From contig OZ038528.1 of the NCBI GenBank assembly GCA_964036665.1, positions 18,897,245 through 18,961,244 on the forward strand: 64,000 nt of DNA, given 5' to 3'. Made by a program: the position numbers and the translations under genes. How positions within the stretch are numbered: position 1 is the stretch's first letter; the number at the start of each line of letters is the position of its first letter. This stretch comes from Gordius sp. MW1. Lineage: Eukaryota > Nematomorpha > Gordioida > Gordea > Gordiidae. Shown piece after piece: positions 47,439-59,637 of this stretch. The notes beneath the pieces are model-generated. The model was not told the origin of the DNA. It ran no database searches and saw nothing but the letters and a program-made list of their open reading frames with translations.

Positions 47439-48885
47439 TTAGTTACAATACAACCAATTAACGGTAATTTGATTGACAACACATCGGTAAATAACGAATC
47501 CCCTGAGGCACTTTTCACTCCAATTACCTCTCTTCAGTTCCCCCCTTTTCACAGACAAAATCCTTAAGGAATGCTGGACCCTCCAATTTCCCCCTGGTGC
47601 TCGTTGCTGTAAGATGGCCCCTAACCCTGTACCAGAGGCGTCTAGGCCCATGCCAGTCTCCCAATCTCCATTAAAGTATGCCAGTACGGGGCTTTCGTAA
47701 GCGCGGACTTGATGGCTTCGAATGCGCTTTGTTGTTCTCCGCCCTAGTGGTACATCACGTTTTTTTCATGAGTTTCTGAATCGGATGTAAGATTTTGGCG
47801 TAGTCCTTAATGAACTTTGAAAAATATTCTGTTAACCCAAGGAAGGATTTTACGTCGTTTTTGTTTGCTGAATTTTTCCACTGCTTGACTAGTTCGGCTT
47901 TATTGTCGTTGATTTGAATCCCCTTGTTACTTATTACGTATCCCAAAAATGATACTTCCTTTGCCCACAAGTTGCTCTTGGAAATGTTTGGCACGAACCC
48001 CCACTTTTGTAACGTTTCTAGGACTTTGAGTAACCGCTCGTTGTAAATTTCTTCCGTTTCCCCTGCATTAGTATATCATCGATGTATACCGCTACCCCCT
48101 CCATGCCTCCTAATATTTGATCCATTGTTTTTTGGAAAATAGCCGCGGCACAATTTAAGCCAAACGGCATCCGGTTAACTTTAAATAAGCCCTTGTGGGT
48201 GGAGATAGTCAATCGTCGACTCGTCTCTGGACCTAATTCAAGCTGTAGGTACGCCTTAGTTAGGTCCAGCTTCGTAAAACAACACGCGTTATCGAGTTTA
48301 TTTAATAAATCGTCGATTTTGGGCAAGGGGTACAACAAAACTTGTGCGTATTTATTTATCGTAAACCGGTAGTCTATACATAATCGCACTCCCATCGCTT
48401 TTACGGGTACCACTGGACTGGCCCATCTTGAGAAATCGATTGGTTCTATTACCCCGTCTCTGACCCATTTATTCAGCTCTTCTTCTACTTCTTTCTTCCA
48501 CGCCATCGGCACCCTTCGTGCGAGGATAAATACGGGATCTATGCCCTCTTTTAACGGTACTTCCACCGTTATTCCCTTGACTGCAAATTCGTTTAGCTGG
48601 CCATCCCATTGCTTCAACACCGTAATTAACCGCAAACCGTTCCACCGCAGCTCTCGAATTCCAACGTATTCGACGCCAGATTTCGGGCTCGAATTCTTGG
48701 ATCCAATCGATCCCGCACAACGGCGGCCCAGTTACGTCTGCTAACAATAACGACAGCTGTTTCCTCGTGTTACCCATTCGGGCATCGGCTTGTACCTTGG
48801 CTACAATCTTTATTTCCTCGTGGCCGTACGCGTACACCGTCGGGACGGGCTCCTTGTTGCGTGGGATCTCCTTCGCCCCGGACAT
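47439..48885 (-). pseudogene. Ty3/gypsy pol remnant (protease end, RT, RNase H start)
   Basis: Four minus-strand frames in pol order. 48885 onward ends a protease-like segment (LLLADVTGPPLCGIDW). 48635-48018 is reverse transcriptase with FTKLDLTKAYLQLEL, PFGLNCAAAIFQKTM and the catalytic VYIDDI. 47994-47755 is the connector (FLGYVISNKGIQIN, SFLGLTEYFSKFI). 47651-47439 begins RNase H (GLDASGTGLGAIL). At least three frameshifts separate them (near 48660, 48058 and 47755), and no integrase, gag or LTRs are recognised. It is dead and somewhat GC-richer than its neighbourhood. Confidence 0.88.
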
Positions 48886-49261
48886 CTTCTATTTTCATCT
48901 CTGATCATTAAAACAAAATAGTTGCTATATAGGGAAAACGCTGAAAATTACATTTAATATCAACGCTTAAAAAACAGCTCTATTACAAAAATATTAGTAC
49001 TAAAATTTAATGTATAAAATGAGTAAAAATGCTAAACATGAAACAGCGTTATAGGTTGGATGATGACCTTTAAATACAAAAACAATAGTTTTCAAAAAAT
49101 TTAAATACAAAAATAATGCAATTAAAAAAATGCTAACGTTTTAAGAAAAAAGTGGCAAAGGAACTATAATTAAAAATATAGAAATACATGAAACAAATTG
49201 TAATAGCGATATCTAACGTCTCATTCGATTTGAAAGATTACTTTTATATCAGGCAAAAGAT

Positions 49262-49345
49262 CACAATGAAAATCGTTAATTCCAACACGATTTCCATACA
49301 TGAATCAATGCCATCCGTGTAGTTTTAGTGCTTTTTATAGTTTTT
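49262..49345. repeat. Dispersed repeat shared with 29216-29300
   Basis: Second copy of the AACACGATTTCCATACA ... ATCAATGCCATCC block, just upstream of a LINE fragment. Confidence 0.5.
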
Positions 49346-49387
49346 TAGTCATGAATGTATTTTTAATTGCTATGCAATTTATGCAGA

Positions 49388-49890
49388 GATGAGAATGATG
49401 GAGTATACTAAGCTGGACCATATGACGAATGACCTGCTCATGGCAAAATGGGTATTCAACCTATGGCTGACATGATCAACGAAAATCGGCTAAGGTGGTA
49501 TGGGCATATACTAAGAAGGGACACGAATGACTAAAATCAAAAAGTACTGGACACGGAGGTTCCGGGCAGGAGAAAAAGAGGACGACCCCATGTCACCTGG
49601 AAATGGCAAGTTGATAAAGTAATGAAAACAAAAGAGAATAGTCAAGTTTTATTCTTTGATAGATTCATGCCCATTCTTAAAGAAGAGGAAGAAACGGATA
49701 ATGTGTTTTAATCATTTTTTTCATAAATGTTTTCGTTCTTGTATCTTTTTATTAATTCCACTATATATTTAATACTTTTTTTAATAAAGCATGTCAATTA
49801 AAAAAAAAAATAAAAATAAAAAAAAGATATGGCCCTCACCCGGTCAATATGGAATAAACTAATCAAAACAAACCCCACGATTGTGGACCA
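49388..49890 (+). mobile_element. RTE-like LINE 3' fragment with an insertion
   Basis: Encodes RLRWYGHILRRDTND and VLDTEVPGRRKRGRPHVTWK, then after 49825 resumes with MALTRSIWNKLIKTNPTIVD. It matches the 14.9-kb fragment on both sides of the insertion at about 49642-49825. Stops and shifts show it is inactive. Confidence 0.78.
49642..49825 (+). mobile_element. Short polyadenylated retrocopy inside the LINE
   Basis: About 184 bp. An open segment ending FFDRFMPILKEEEETDNVF, stop at 49709-49711, then an AT-rich 3' UTR-like stretch, AATAAA at 49783-49788, and an A-rich tail from 49800. This has the structure of a 5'-truncated reverse-transcribed mRNA. The source gene is not recognised. Confidence 0.5.
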
Positions 49891-50379
49891 AATAACTGAT
49901 AAAGAAGGAAGATTTCGGCATCTTGCAGTTCTAACTCATAATGGTTAATTACTTTTGACAAAAGAGATTTATCGCAAAAAAGGGATGAAGGGTTTCTTTA
50001 AACCTCTAAAGGCTTATATAAATTACAATTAATTTCCGAAAATATTTTGTTACTTTCTGCTACTATTCTATCGATGATAGCATAATATAAATCAATTTTG
50101 AATCAATTAATGAATTGGTAGATTTAAAAGATTAAAAAGTGCCCTAATTTTTTGATTTTAGAGGTTTAGACGGTAATTTTGAAATATCAAAATTTAAAGC
50201 TAAATCTTTCGCCTTATTATAAAGAACGGAATTATGTCGACTCAATAATTTTATAAAATTGGCATCCTTTTTTGTCTTATACAGCATCTTTATTTGTAAT
50301 GAATTAATTAAAAGTTTTATTAAAAAACAAATGATTATATAATCAGTATATTGTTTATCAATTAAAATAATATTTTAAA

Positions 50380-50463
50380 AGATTTTTCCCTTGAAGGGGC
50401 CCTTGGGGCCCAGTTTTTGCTCTTGGGGGCGGGGCCTTGGCTCCCACCTAGCTACGCCACTGA
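50380..50463. mobile_element. CAGTGGCGTAGCTAGG-type end fragment
   Basis: G/C-rich stretch (GGGGCCCTTGGGGCCC) ending CCACCTAGCTACGCCACTG. The terminus resembles the CATGGGCG and CAGGCGCG families but with CAGTGGCG. Only one end is present. Confidence 0.5.
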
Positions 50464-52131
50464 GACTAAAGTCAAACGACCATAAAGAATAAGCATAATA
50501 ATGGTGTCCTGTGTTCAGTGTTCACCAGTTTTGTCAACTAGGTGTTAGAATAACATCAGATGCGATTGTCCTAATCGCTCGTTAAGGCAAATAATGTCGG
50601 GAAGCTACTTGTTTATTTGATATGAGAGGACAGAGGACTAAGCTAATGATGATTATTCATAGACTAAATAGACTGCTCATCTCTTATATATTAACGCATC
50701 AAAAGTGTTGCAAAAACTACCGCCATTTTGAAAAGTGACGTAGAATTTGTATAGCGATGGATAGTATTGGTCAATAATCATTGATTTTATAATATAAAAC
50801 AACCCATTTTAATCATTATAGCGATTTTAAAAATTCATCAAACCATATAAATTGGCCAAAATTCATGTTAGAAAATAAGTTTAAGTGTAGATGGCGCTAT
50901 AAAAGTTAATATTATTTATAAATAATTATTAATATTCATACCAATATTTTAATTTTTAAAAGCTCATGTTGATAAAACTCAAAATGATTTACATTTTTAT
51001 ATCAAAAAAAATATATAAGGCATAACCGAAACCATTATAAACATAAACCTAACCATGCAATTCACTTTTCAAAATGGATGCCAAAATTTGGAACACTTTT
51101 TAAAAGTGGATGAGCAGTCTATTAGTTTAAGTGATTATTAGACATGTTAAAAATAACATGTTAAGGTGAAATTGTAATTAACGTGGGCAGTGTTTATTAA
51201 AATGTAATTATTGTTCGCCCAAAAAACTTACAATTTCATGAAAAAATATAAAATGATGCTATATTATATTGTGATTTATTTATCCATTAGATGATTGCCT
51301 CTAAAAGAAGGAAAAGCTAATTGGAAATTATAGGTACAGTCGAAACTTCTTAATCGCAAATCGGATTATCGAGAAGTTAACCGCCATTTTGTTTTTTTTT
51401 AACAATAATATTAACAAAAACATCATTTATTGACATATCGCTTAATAGTACAATATCGGATATTCACAAACATTTTCGAGTCCTTAAATCAACCAGATAA
51501 TTATATAAAATATTGTTTTATAGCTAAGCGTAAGAAATGAATATTTAATATAATTTACATATACTTTTATTTCCATCGTTTAATCGCGAAATATCGGTTA
51601 ATCGCGAATTTTCTTTAGGCCCAAGGCTTTGCAATTAAACGGTTTTGACTGTATATTAGTCGTGAGTATTTGTTATGGAAACAGGGTGGTCGATATTTTA
51701 GGGAAGGTAATATGTAAAAAACTAGTCGACAAAATTCTTTACCTTGCCATTTGACACTCCGTTTTGTAGTCATATTTTTGATCATTTTTTTACCTTAATT
51801 CATATTTATATTATGAGTACGTTGTAGAGTCTTGAACTAAGCGTATGCGCAATTTTAAATGAAAAAATATTTTAAAAAGAAAATAATAGGGCTCTAAAAA
51901 ATGTTCATCGTTTGCTAAAGACGTACAGTACATTAATTATAATAGGTATGCCCGTTCTGGCCTTTCAAAAATCTGGATCGAGTGGTCCCTACCTTAAGAA
52001 AAAATTTTATTATGTTAAATTTTTATTTAAAATATTTCGGTAATAAAAAATACAATAAAATCAATGGGTGATCAAGTTTGAAATGATGTATGGAGGTAAA
52101 AAATGATTTTTTTTCACAATTGAGTTAAAAT

Positions 52132-52200
52132 CGGCCCGGTCCGATGGGCTGAGAGTGCAAGTTCGGGCAGCAGGCCGGACCGGGCTTTTCTGGTCTCTGG
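52132..52200. mobile_element. GCCCG-rich hAT right-end fragment
   Basis: CGGCCCGGTCCGATGGGCTG ... GGCCGGACCGGGCTTTTCTGGTCTCTG, close to the right end of the 33.9-kb hAT element (GGGCATTTCTGACCTCTG). Confidence 0.6.
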
Positions 52201-52955
52201 TTTCAATGTTCCCCCCCCCCCCCCCCAAAAAAAAAAGTAATTCTAAATATCGCTGCTCTGCCCAAAATATTATGGTATTATTAAGCGTATTAATATTTGG
52301 CTTTCTTAAGACTAGCCAGAAGCATTGTAATTTTTGTTTAAATAATTAAGGTATATCCGAATAAAATTGTTATTTTTATAAAAGCGCTAACAATAGACAT
52401 TACCGACAAGAAAAATTGACCGAGAATTTTGAAATGTAAAAAAAGTTACTGGATAGGCCATAGCTCCAGAGGTGGTAGAAAAGTGTAGTTGCCTCCCCAC
52501 CCCTCTTTTTAAATTCTAAAACTGCACCTAGTGGCACACATAATATATTAAGGGTGATTATTGAAAAAATCATTATTTTGCCCATTTTCAAATCACATTA
52601 ATAATTTGTTTGCCGATCCGTATATTATTGAAAACTATGATTAATGTAATTGACACTCATACATACAAGTGTAGAGTGAGAAGATGAAACAATTGGACTA
52701 ATGAATTAATCAATAAATTGCTCGTCTACTTGGATAGATAGCGTACCGAAAGCAAACACGATGTGTTAAAAAAATTATTGCTAACTTTAAAAATTTTTAT
52801 TTTCAAAAAGTATAAGTAAACAATGTTAGTAAGATGAAGCTGACACATTTTTAAAACTAATTAAATGAGGTCTTATTTGGGCCTAGCTGGCTCTAAGTTG
52901 TGTGGATATTTGAAATAAAGTTATCTAAATTAATTATATAAGTGTCAGATTATAA

Positions 52956-52985
52956 GCGTGGGCGTAGCCAGAAGGTGTATGAATA
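52956..52985. mobile_element. CATGGGCG-family left-end scrap
   Basis: GCGTGGGCGTAGCCAGAAGG only; the rest is lost. Confidence 0.4.
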
Positions 52986-53139
52986 TTAGCCCAAAGAGCA
53001 TTCTTAAAGTTTGTTCTGCGTCATATTAAATTTTATTTTTTTCGGATTATTTCATTAAATTTAATAATTTCATCAATTTGACAACGAAATTAAGATTTTA
53101 TTTAGTTCTCTAATTATATACAATTTTGATGCCAAGTCA

Positions 53140-53965
53140 CTTTTTTCAACCCAAACCCGACCCGATTAAAATTTTTAATTTTTATCCCTAACCCAGTACG
53201 ACCTGAAAGCAATCTAAACTTTTCAACTTGAATCCGACCCCACCCGAAAGCGTTTAAAATTTTTTCACCAAAAAATAGCAAGTTTTATAGTCATTGTATA
53301 TTTATGTTAAATTTAAAAACACAGATTATTATTATTTATATTAATTTTAATAATGGACCATATTTTAAAATACATAGCTTTGCAAATGTATAATTTAATA
53401 AATTTAAACTTAGGTGAATGTTGGGTTATAAATTTATTTTTTTGTGGTTTAAATTAATGTTGAACTACCACGTCACACTATTTAAATAAAATTTAAAATT
53501 ATTAATTTTTTGATATATTTAACCTTCACGTGTCAAATTTAATGTGCGTTCAAATAGAAACAATCAGATTTAAATAAAAAAAATACAAAAGGAAATGAAT
53601 TAAATGAATAGCCTTAATTTAAATTGATAGATTTCGATATTAATTAAAATTATTATACATGATGGCATAACTTTAAAGATATGCCCCGTGCAGGCGCGTA
53701 GCCAGGATTTTCTCTGGGGGGGGGGGGGGGGAAATTATAAATTTTTTTTGTAACATTATTTAAAAAAACAAAATAAACATTTGATATTTTTTTTTCGGGG
53801 GGGGGGGGATTTCCCGGTTAAATTCATAACCTTCGACCCGACTCTTTAAACCAAACTCGAACCAAAAGCATTTTAAAATTTTCAACCCGAAGACATTTCA
53901 AAATTTTTATACGGAACATGACCCGAGGTCGGATTTCGGGTCACCCGTGCAGTTCTCTAAGCCCG
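53140..53965. mobile_element. CCCGACCCG-rich hAT-like remnant with a CAGGCGCG fragment inside
   Basis: Repeated phrases (AACCCAAACCCGACCCG, CCCGAAAGC) at 53148-53270 and GACCCGAGGTCGGATTTCGG at the right, closing GTGCAGTTCTCTAAG. At 53692 a CAGGCGCGTAGCCAGG end with a long G-run interrupts it. Confidence 0.45.
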
Positions 53966-54032
53966 AGGGAAGCAGGTAGGGGCCGTTGCTCCCCTTTAAT
54001 ATAAAAATTTGTAAAAAGCTATATCTTGTAGG

Positions 54033-54158
54033 CATGGGCGTAGCCAGGTTTTGGATTAGGGGGGGGGGGCAAAACGTAAATTTTTTTAATTTTTAAGGGT
54101 TTTTGCATTGAAAATTTTATTTTTTCGCCATTTAGGGGGGGGGGGGGCTACGCCCATG
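54033..54158. mobile_element. CATGGGCG-family MITE, G-runs in both arms
   Basis: Perfect 8-bp flanks cttgtagg; ends CATGGGCGTAGCCAGG and GGCTACGCCCATG. 126 bp. Confidence 0.9.
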
Positions 54159-54247
54159 CTTGTAGGTGCAAAAAGATTTCAACCACAATGTTTTAAATGA
54201 GTCATTTGATTGTTATTTTATTTGTATGTTTTCATGAATTAAAATTC

Positions 54248-54402
54248 AAGGGTGTAGTGTAGCTATGGAAGGCAAGGCAGGGATAGGATAGGCAGCTCCC
54301 CTCTAAGCCTTATATTATAAATTTTTAAAATGATTTTACCCCTTAAATGTGAACCCACATTTTTGTCCAATACCCTATGATTTAAATCATGGCTGCGCCC
54401 TG
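54248..54402. mobile_element. Decayed CATGGGCG-like copy
   Basis: GGGTGTAGTGTAGCTATGG at the left and ATCATGGCTGCGCCCTG at the right, with the typical CTCCCCTCTAAGCC and TTTTACCCCTTAAAT interior. It ends 10 bp before the next MITE. Confidence 0.45.
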
Positions 54403-54412
54403 ACCCGTCCCC

Positions 54413-54539
54413 ATGGGGGTAGCCAGGGGGGGGGGGGCTGGGAGGGGTGACTAAAATTGTTGAAATTATGGCCAAAATTTACAAAAATGATTCTTTTGCC
54501 CCTCCGCTAATTCCAATGCTGGCTATGGCTACTCCCATG
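54413..54539. mobile_element. CATGGGCG-family MITE
   Basis: Perfect 8-bp flanks cccgtccc; ends CATGGGGGTAGCCAGG and a slightly expanded right end (CTGGCTATGGCTACTCCCATG), where a few bases have been duplicated. Confidence 0.85.
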
Positions 54540-56519
54540 CCCGTCCCACTGATTGGAGTTTGTAAAACATAAAGATTTTATTTCATTTTTTAAATATTTT
54601 ACCCCACCCCTTGTTGACATGTGTTGAAATCATAGGCAACTGTGCATCCCCTCCATCTACTATTACTATGCTTTATCCCTTCTGTATAGAATGCATACGT
54701 AAACACTCAGGTTGAGTCAACATGCTCTTCAGCCTCACATGTGTTAAATTCATTACCTTAAGAACGATATAAACCCAAGCTTAAAGTATTTAACTTTTTC
54801 AAATATTTTTTACAAACTCCCTAATTCTATATTTTATTGATGCGGGGGAAAGGCAAAGGCGAGGAGGAACCATGTAGTATTTTGGGATCCTTCAACAGCA
54901 AATTGGTGCAGTCTTAAAATAAAACTCATAAGTATCCCTTTTTTCTCTCCTTCCTTTCCATTTGCAATGTACAACAACATAAAATTTCATGCAATTTCAC
55001 AATGGTCCCCCCTCTCTACTTAGTCCTCATTGATGCTAGTGAGTGGCCCATTTTCAAACACTAACTTCTAAACACACAAACAGTGAATTGATGTGTAGAC
55101 GATTTACAAAAGTTACGTATTTGAAGTTTGAACTAGAAATTGAATTAAATAATAGGATTATGTGTAATGTGTTGTGTAGTAGTAGTGTAATAATATAAAT
55201 TTTATCATCATCACATGGCTGCCGCCAGACGGGCATACAACATATATATAAGTGGGGGTCCTGCATAAGCATCAGGATAAAAAAGAGACTTCAATCTAAT
55301 GTTCTTTCATAATAATTTCACTATATATACTATTAATAATAATAACTACTACTACCGGATCCCCTCTTAGCCTAGTCCCCTCCCCCCTTCCTTTCAACAT
55401 GCACAATGTGTCATATTATTGCCAGCTGGTTTAGAAAAAATAACGACTTTTCGGTCGGCGCTTTTTAAGTAAAAAACACCATTTGAAACGCGTTTTATTT
55501 TTCATCAAATTATATTTTTCAAAAGACTGGAGACAATACGTATTTATTTGGGCTTCCTATGAATTCCGTATTCCATACGCATGTAAGCAAGCATAGTGGT
55601 TTTAAAATTAATACATATACCGTTAATTTTAAACATGAATTGCATAGCAAAAATATAATTTAAATTTTTTTTTGTTATTTTTTTTTAAACTAACATTTAT
55701 TTACCCTTAATTCAAAAAATTTGTCACCTTAAATTAGTCATTTTTGCAGTTATTCATTTTTTTAAATTTTAAAACTATAAATTTTAAAGTTGACTTAGCT
55801 ACTTGTTTTGAAAAAAAGAGAATGGTTTAAACGCAGCCAGAATTTTTGAAACATCCAAAAATTCATGAGCAGTTAGTTAAAGGGGCAAAGTTATGATTTA
55901 TTTTTTCATAAAATTTAACCTATCAAAACCGAATTTTGGATTTATAAAGCGTCAGCTGTTCCGCTGCATTCCCCCTAAACTACACACTTGCTTAATTTTT
56001 GTAATTAAACTTGTGAATTTGTTAAACATTAACACTTGATTGTAGCTATTGTTTGTTTTATGCCTTTTATGTGTATTTTGTTTGACGTAGCCAGAAATTT
56101 ATCAAAAGGGGATTTTAAAAAGGCTGCTAGGTATTTGTTAGACTTCTTAAATTAATTTCAAATTTCAATACAGTTAAAATAAAAGTTCAGTAAGATTATA
56201 AATTTTGTTAACTATCATTTTTTTCAATGAATAAATTGTTTATGGGCATAAACCGAAACAATACATTATGAGAACTATCTATTTAGTCTTCCATTGTAAA
56301 AAAAAATTATATATAATCTGTAAAATATCATATTTTTATTATAGCTTCATATTTCCCCACCCATTTACCTAATTTTATTAATTAAGCAATCGCTTCCAAT
56401 GACTTTTCAATATTCGGTATGGTTTTTTAATCCATCATAGAGCATAATAATTTGACTTTTGTATATATCCATCTCCTTAGTGACGAAAGTAAGAATGTGA
56501 AATTCAAAGCAGAGGATTT
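54540..56519. other. No gene seen
   Basis: AT-rich spacer, slightly richer in CA/GT near 54960-55400. An eroded GACGTAGCCAG end lies at 56085. No supported gene. Confidence 0.3.
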
Positions 56520-56655
56520 GCTCAACATTTTCAGCCCGAACCCTGTCCAAATTTTTAGCTAAATTGCCCTCCCGAGCCCGCCCTAATCCTTCTAAATGTT
56601 CGCCCGACCAAGCCCGAATCATTAGAGCTGCCCGAACTACCAGGCCCCAAATGAT
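56512..56655. mobile_element. GCCCG-rich hAT arm fragment
   Basis: GCAGAGGATTTGCTCAACAT, TTTTCAGCCCGAACCC, CCGAGCCCGCCCTAATC, GCTGCCCGAACTACCAGGCC: the same order as the left arm of the 33.9-kb hAT element. No right end. Confidence 0.6.
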
Positions 56656-57606
56656 GATGTTTTAAATTTTAACCACTAATTTTGTTTATACTTGTAAAAA
56701 TTTAAACCTTAATTCTCGATTTTTTGGGGATAAAAACTACAGTTAATAAATAAAATGCAATCAAAAAAGTGAAAAATCTCACTGAGCCCGAAGTAAATCT
56801 TGTTTTTTTCAAACAATCAAAGAATATTAATAAAATTATATTTATTACTAAAGAACTCATTTGACTTCAACGATACTTAATATGTTTAAAAAAAGCGGGG
56901 CCCTTCATTATCTGTTTTAAACAATTTAAATGGTGAAAATGTGAAATATAATAAATGTGCAATTTCACAACATTTTTTTTTATTAATTAAGGGCATATTT
57001 ATTAAAATTTTTAGATGAATTTTATCACTTTATATATTTATTTGCCATTTTCTAATAATAAATTTTGTTTAAAACGTTTTTGTTAAAGAAAAGAGTAGAT
57101 TATGCTTATGCGAATTATATAGCTTTCCGCAGCGCATTTATATCTGCCGCTTTTGGCTATGGCACTTTAAACACAATGGCGCTCAATTTAAGTAGGGCAA
57201 GGCTCGCCTTTTAATTAACACATTAAACTTATTTACGACCTCTTTTGCCATATTAAACCGTTTTATTTCTTATAGCTATGATGTCTGTAACTTTACATTA
57301 AATTTTGTTACTACCTCCGAATTATTTTTGTTTTAAATAGTTTGAGATCTTCTGTTTAAAAAATAATAATTTTTTTTTACAAATATTCTGTTATTTTAAT
57401 GAGTTTTTATTTCTTTGTTACATAAACAATTGTTCTTGACTTGGCTTAGCATCTATTTCTCCACAGAGCTTGTTCAAAGATTTAAAACCACTCTTCCTCA
57501 CATATATAAATAATAAAGAACATGTATCTTTTTATTTCATTTAATTTGAATATAAAGTCTAATGTGTAGTTTTTTTTAGTATTTTTCATAATTAATATTG
57601 AAAACC
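56656..57606. other. No gene seen
   Basis: AT-rich spacer with no recognised feature. Confidence 0.3.
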
Positions 57607-57734
57607 ATGGGCGTAGCCAGCATTTGGATTAGAGGGGGCAATAATGATTTAGGGAGGAACAAAATAATTGTTTTTGAAATTTTAGCCTTAATTTCAATAA
57701 ATTTCAACAACACCCCCCCTTGGCTACGCCCATG
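57607..57734. mobile_element. CATGGGCG-family MITE
   Basis: Perfect 8-bp flanks ttgaaaac; ends CATGGGCGTAGCCAG and TTGGCTACGCCCATG. 128 bp, with an internal deletion next to the right C-run. Confidence 0.9.
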
Positions 57735-58019
57735 TTGAAAACTAATCTTATCTGCAAATTTGCTGCTAATAGTTTGATGGACATAAGACTCTACCAGCAA
57801 GTCCTTAAAGTTGTAAAAAACCAAGGTTTTCTATAATTGAATAAGAGGAAAAAATACCATCGTTTTTGCCAACCCAAATTACTTTATTGCCCACCAATTT
57901 TGGAAAAATTCTTTTCTGATTTTTCATTAATCAGCTCCAAATGCAGAAAGACCTGAATTTATTAATTTTGTTTTAAAACGATAATTGAATGTAGGACTAA
58001 AATGTGACCATTTAACTAT

Positions 58020-58130
58020 CATGGGCATAACCACGTTTTCAAAGGGCGGGGGGAGCAGAATAATGACTTAAGATTCTTTTCAATAAAATTGTTTAATATA
58101 GAAAAAAAATTGGATTTAGAGGGAGTGATT
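58020..58130. mobile_element. CATGGGCG-family MITE, right end missing
   Basis: CATGGGCATAACCACG then G-rich DNA and AATAATGACTTAAGA. Ends in GGATTTAGAGGGAGTG without the terminal repeat. Confidence 0.55.
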
Positions 58131-58309
58131 ACAACAATCCAGCTATTTAGGCAAATACGTTTTGCTAGCCTTACTGGACTAGTTGGAATTTATTAAAAGG
58201 TAGAGTGGACAGTTGACTAAACAACTTTTATACCTGTTTAGGCTAAAGGAGTATGCGCGATATATTTGTAATCTTGAATCATAATGGTTTGCATTAGTAT
58301 TGTTGAAAC

Positions 58310-58515
58310 CATGGGCGTAGCCAGCTTTTGGATTAGGGGGGAGCGAGCAAAAAAAAAAGGTCTCGACTATCCAGAGGGGGGGGGCAGAGCAAAATTCAGG
58401 GGGGAGCAGAGCAAAATTAGGATGGGGCAGAGCAAAATTAGGGGGGAGCAAAACATACTTTTTTTTTTAATTCTTTAGAGTTTTTGTATCCTGCTCCCCC
58501 CTGGCTACGCCCATG
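58310..58515. mobile_element. CATGGGCG-family MITE with AGCAAAATTAGG repeats
   Basis: Perfect 8-bp flanks gttgaaac. The interior holds AAAGGTCTCGACTATCC (the GTCGAGACC module inverted) and three tandem units like GGGGGAGCAGAGCAAAATTA. Confidence 0.9.
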
Positions 58516-58539
58516 GTTGAAACGGTTGGGTACTGTTTT

Positions 58540-58600
58540 AGTCGACTAAACATACACAGACAAACGGTTTTTTAGTCTGTTTTTCTTAAAAAGGTTGTGA
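58540..58600. mobile_element. TAGTGTTG-family internal fragment
   Basis: TTTTAGTCGACTAAACATAC and CAGACAAACGG match the interior of the 2138-2318 element; ends absent. Confidence 0.4.
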
Positions 58601-58793
58601 ATAATACTGAAACCTAAAATTTTGAAAATAGGCTCTTGAATATTCGCTTTCCCGTGCAATAAGCACAGTGCAGTGTATGACATGGAATGGCTATATATAA
58701 GCTTATAATATGCTATTTTAGCCTAACAATTTTGGCATAAATTAGGGGAAAAATCAATAACAATAAGACCCAAAATATGATTGTTTTATGATT

Positions 58794-58945
58794 CATGGGC
58801 ATAGGCAGGGGCAAGCCGTCCCCCCCCCTCCCACCCCCCCCCCCCCCCCCCCATTCCTCTCCTTTAAATTAATTATTTAAAAATATTAATTAAACTTAAG
58901 CTAAAAGTTAAATATAAAATTTCTCCCCTATTCACTTCTCAATTC
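58794..58945. mobile_element. CATGGGCG-family MITE, left part with extreme C-run
   Basis: CATGGGCATAGGCAGG then C-rich DNA from 58818 including a run of about 22 C. The right terminus is not found. Confidence 0.55.
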
Positions 58946-59488
58946 TTTGAACCGTTTAAATTAGTTATGGGACGCCAGTGTTTGAGATTTATGAATAAAA
59001 TTAGTTAAATTTATCGGAGCGTGCAGGATTGCTACTGCCTCGTCCTTTTGGATGCGTTTTATTTTGGCAGAAGGTTTTATTTGAGTGGCCAAATGTGTGG
59101 CTAAAAAGTACATATCACAGCGACATTTGTATAATTTATCGATTATTTTGCCTACTGTCTACTGTCCAGTTAGCCTAAACTCTCGTTATATAACGTGTTA
59201 AATATAACGCCTATATTCGGCATATATTTAAATAACATTTTTTTTTATTTTCTACTCAAAATCATCCTTTAATCTCAACTCTTTTTATCGTTTTTAAAAG
59301 TTTTATTAAGTATATTTTTTAAATACATGACTATTTTAAATCAATTTCGTAGCTATATTTATATAGTAAATGTAAAATACAAATAAAATGCCCGAATATG
59401 CAGACAGAATATGTAATTTTACCTAAACCTTTTATATAGATCCATTTAAATAATCCCATGTTTGCCCGCATACCATTAACTATATACG

Positions 59489-59629
59489 CATCCCCCTAAA
59501 TGACGAAATTTTTTTTTCCAATGTAAAAACCTTTAAAAATTAAAAAAAAACATGTTTTGCCCCTCCCTATTTCAACTTTTAAACGTTTTGCCCCCCCCCC
59601 CCCTAATCCAAAACCTGGCTACGCCCATG
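59489..59629. mobile_element. CATGGGCG-family MITE lacking its left repeat
   Basis: Flanks tatatacg at 59481-59488 and 59630-59637 are perfect. The left end keeps only CAT and jumps to CCCCCTAAATGACG; the right end CCTGGCTACGCCCATG is intact. Confidence 0.85.
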
Positions 59630-59637
59630 TATATACG

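Larger units (their letters stand above)
49891..52955. other. No gene seen; minor repeat fragments
   Basis: AT-rich. It holds the 50380-50463 and 52132-52200 fragments; otherwise nothing recognisable. Confidence 0.3.

Noticed and set aside
48541-48744. Plus-strand frame opposite the gypsy pol
   Set aside because: It is the antisense shadow of the reverse transcriptase region.
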